From positions 1 to 17,270 of the forward strand of contig CAMIIY010000003.1 in NCBI GenBank assembly GCA_946221045.1: a stretch of 17,270 bases of DNA, given 5' to 3'. The notes under the pieces were generated by a model, which was not told where the DNA came from, did not search any database, and saw nothing but the letters and a program-made list of their open reading frames with translations. How positions within the stretch are numbered: position 1 is the first letter of the stretch; each line of letters begins with the position of its first letter. A program made the translations under genes and the position numbers. The DNA is from an uncultured Oceanospirillaceae bacterium. Its GTDB lineage: Bacteria; Pseudomonadota; Gammaproteobacteria; Pseudomonadales; Balneatricaceae. Shown here piece after piece: positions 16,266 to 17,270 of the stretch.

Positions 16266-16688
16266 ATGTTTAGCAAAGTGCTGGTCCCGCTTGATCTGCA
16301 GGACCAAAAAGGAACAGAGCAGACTCTAACTGCAGTTAAAAATGTTGCAAACGCGGCGGGTGAAATTTTGCTCCTGACTGTGATGCCTGATATGCGAATG
16401 CCGCTTGTCGCCTCTTATTTTCCAAAAGGTAATCAGGAAAAGGCGTTGGGTGCCTTAAGGCATGTGCTGGAAAAGCTGGCCGGTGAGCACCTTGAAGGCT
16501 ATCAGGTTAGCTGTTTAGTGGTTCTTGGAGATGCACAGGAGCAAATAGTGACCGCGGCTAAAAAAGAACAGGTCGACACTATTCTTATGAAAGCCTATCA
16601 GCATGGGTCCCTAGACAGATTGATGCTAGGCTCGGTGACCGCAAAGGTTGTTGAGCGTTCTCCTTGTTCTGTACTGGTCCTGAAATAA
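16266..16688 (+). CDS. UspA-family universal stress protein of the TRAP operon
   Basis: A 140-residue single-domain Usp protein starting MFSKVLVPLDL, with the C-terminal GSVTAKVVERSPCSVLVL block. It starts 8 bases after the permease stop with a GAGGTGAT ribosome binding site, so it is the last gene of the TRAP operon. The same arrangement exists in Halomonas elongata, where TeaD binds ATP and modulates the ectoine TRAP transporter TeaABC. In the usual ATP-binding motif G-2x-G-9x-G-S only the final Gly122-Ser123 is kept; the two upstream glycines are replaced by Lys109 and Gln112, so ATP binding may be weak or absent. A role in tuning the transporter is inferred from position. Confidence 0.9.
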   Translation: MFSKVLVPLDLQDQKGTEQTLTAVKNVANAAGEILLLTVMPDMRMPLVASYFPKGNQEKALGALRHVLEKLAGEHLEGYQVSCLVVLGDAQEQIVTAAKKEQVDTILMKAYQHGSLDRLMLGSVTAKVVERSPCSVLVLK

Positions 16689-16704
16689 TATATTTCATCT
16701 TTTT
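16681..16704 (+). terminator. Weak A/T-rich terminator of the TRAP operon
   Basis: TGAAATA-ATA-TATTTCA (16681-16697), overlapping the usp stop codon, followed by TCTTTTTT. The stem is only 7 bp with no run of G/C, so the strength is doubtful, but nothing better lies before the rrn promoters. Confidence 0.5.
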
Positions 16705-16717
16705 TATCCTTACCCTG

Positions 16718-16745
16718 TTGACCTAGAAAGTGTGGGGTGTAGAAT
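16718..16745 (+). promoter_or_regulatory. rrn promoter P1
   Basis: TTGACC (16718-16723), 16-bp spacer, TAGAAT (16740-16745), followed by a GCGCC discriminator. A G/C-rich discriminator after the -10 is typical of stringently controlled rRNA promoters. Confidence 0.85.
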
Positions 16746-16906
16746 GCGCCTCCCTGACCTGATGAGGGTGCTGCTTGGCAGGCCTTTGTAGTACAGGTTG
16801 GGTCTCAGTAACTGAATGAAATTGTTTGTTTTTTGTTCGTTTTTCTGGGGTTGAAGTCAAACGTTACCGGGTCCTGATAAATTCACGATTTGGCAAAAAA
16901 TAACGG

Positions 16907-16934
16907 TTGACTTTGAAGAGGTGCGAAGTAGAAT
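16907..16934 (+). promoter_or_regulatory. rrn promoter P2
   Basis: TTGACT (16907-16912), 16-bp spacer, TAGAAT (16929-16934), followed by ATGCGCCTCG. It is nearly the same design as P1, 189 bp downstream. An A/T-rich tract lies before it and could serve as an UP element. Confidence 0.85.
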
Positions 16935-17015
16935 ATGCGCCTCGCTTGAACGCAAGTTTGAGCAGCCGAACCGCCATCCATGGCTCCTTCGGCATACGGT
17001 CCATCCGTGGACGTA

Positions 17016-17055
17016 CGCTCTTTAACAGATTGATCAGATAATTCGTGTGGGCGCT
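17016..17055 (+). promoter_or_regulatory. rrn leader boxA antitermination site
   Basis: CGCTCTTTAACA (17016-17027) matches the boxA core of gammaproteobacterial rrn leaders, and the following GATTGATCAGATAATTCGTGTGGGCGC resembles the conserved stretch after boxA in E. coli. It recruits NusB/S10 for antitermination of the rRNA transcript. The stretch from here to 17223 is leader and 16S processing region with no coding frame of merit. Confidence 0.85.
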
Positions 17056-17223
17056 TGTTGGGATAAGGCAAAGTAGCTTTTATGGCTACGATATATTTAT
17101 CCAGACAAGCAACCAAGTGAATTCATTTAAGCGATTTACAGTAAGGTTTAATGTTCGAAAGAATGTTATCCGGTTGTTTAGTACTGGAGCCGGCTACCAC
17201 ATTCCTGGTAGCACATATGATTT

Positions 17224-17270
17224 AAACTGAAGAGTTTGATCATGGCTCAGATTGAACGCTGGCGGCAGGC
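17224..17270 (+). rRNA. 16S ribosomal RNA, 5' end
   Basis: AAACTGAAGAGTTTGATCATGGCTCAG is the near-universal start of bacterial 16S rRNA (E. coli AAATTGAAGAGTTTGATCATGG). Only the first 47 bases are in the window. The start is set at 17224 by alignment to the E. coli mature end. Confidence 0.97.

Noticed and set aside
16883..17230. Open frames in the rrn leader (minus 16883-17116 and plus 17045-17230)
   Set aside because: They lie over the P2 promoter, boxA and the 16S processing leader and show no coding signal.

Overview
The window looks like chromosomal DNA of a marine gammaproteobacterium, probably of the Oceanospirillales/Oceanospirillaceae type. Reasons: the L33-MutM neighbourhood, a TAXI-TRAP transporter with a dedicated universal stress protein, AceK, a thi operon under a TPP riboswitch, and an rrn leader with strong sigma70 promoters and a boxA. 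The taxonomic placement is inference; no phylogenetic marker is complete here (only 47 bases of 16S rRNA are present).

Layout. 1-1928: end of rpmG with its terminator, then mutM and an alpha/beta hydrolase. 1930-3628: four GTCA-type half-sites at exact 11-bp steps (two joined Pho boxes) in front of a PAP2 phosphatase and a VC2487-type glycosyltransferase. 3633-4064, minus strand: two tandem, diverged copies of a GGA-rich small RNA of the CsrB/RsmY/RsmZ kind, each with a matching promoter and an intrinsic terminator whose loop also carries GGA. 4343-7311: promoter, TPP riboswitch, thiD, thiC and a terminator shared with the convergent MarR-family gene. 7820-8367: divergent control region holding a class-I cyclic-di-GMP (GEMM) riboswitch whose closing helix runs straight into a U-tract. 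8368-8997: GloC-like metallo-beta-lactamase-fold hydrolase. 8987-10667, minus strand: pfkA and a DUF502 membrane protein. 10779-12527: aceK. 12634-16688: TAXI substrate-binding protein, fused TRAP permease with DUF3394, and a Usp protein. 16689-17270: rrn promoters P1 and P2, boxA leader and the first bases of 16S rRNA.

How parts fit together. The Pho boxes and the two enzyme types suggest a phosphate-starvation lipid-remodelling unit: the phosphatase would release diacylglycerol and the transferase would glycosylate it. The twin sRNAs would titrate CsrA/RsmA. pfkA (glycolysis) and aceK (isocitrate branch point) are divergent across 111 bp. The TRAP operon would import an unidentified organic acid or similar solute.

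The three observations most worth following are the tandem Pho boxes at the PAP2/glycosyltransferase pair, the twin CsrB-like RNAs on the otherwise empty strand, and the c-di-GMP riboswitch that doubles as a terminator upstream of a short ORF and gloC. All are read by eye; no alignment, covariance search or folding program was run.
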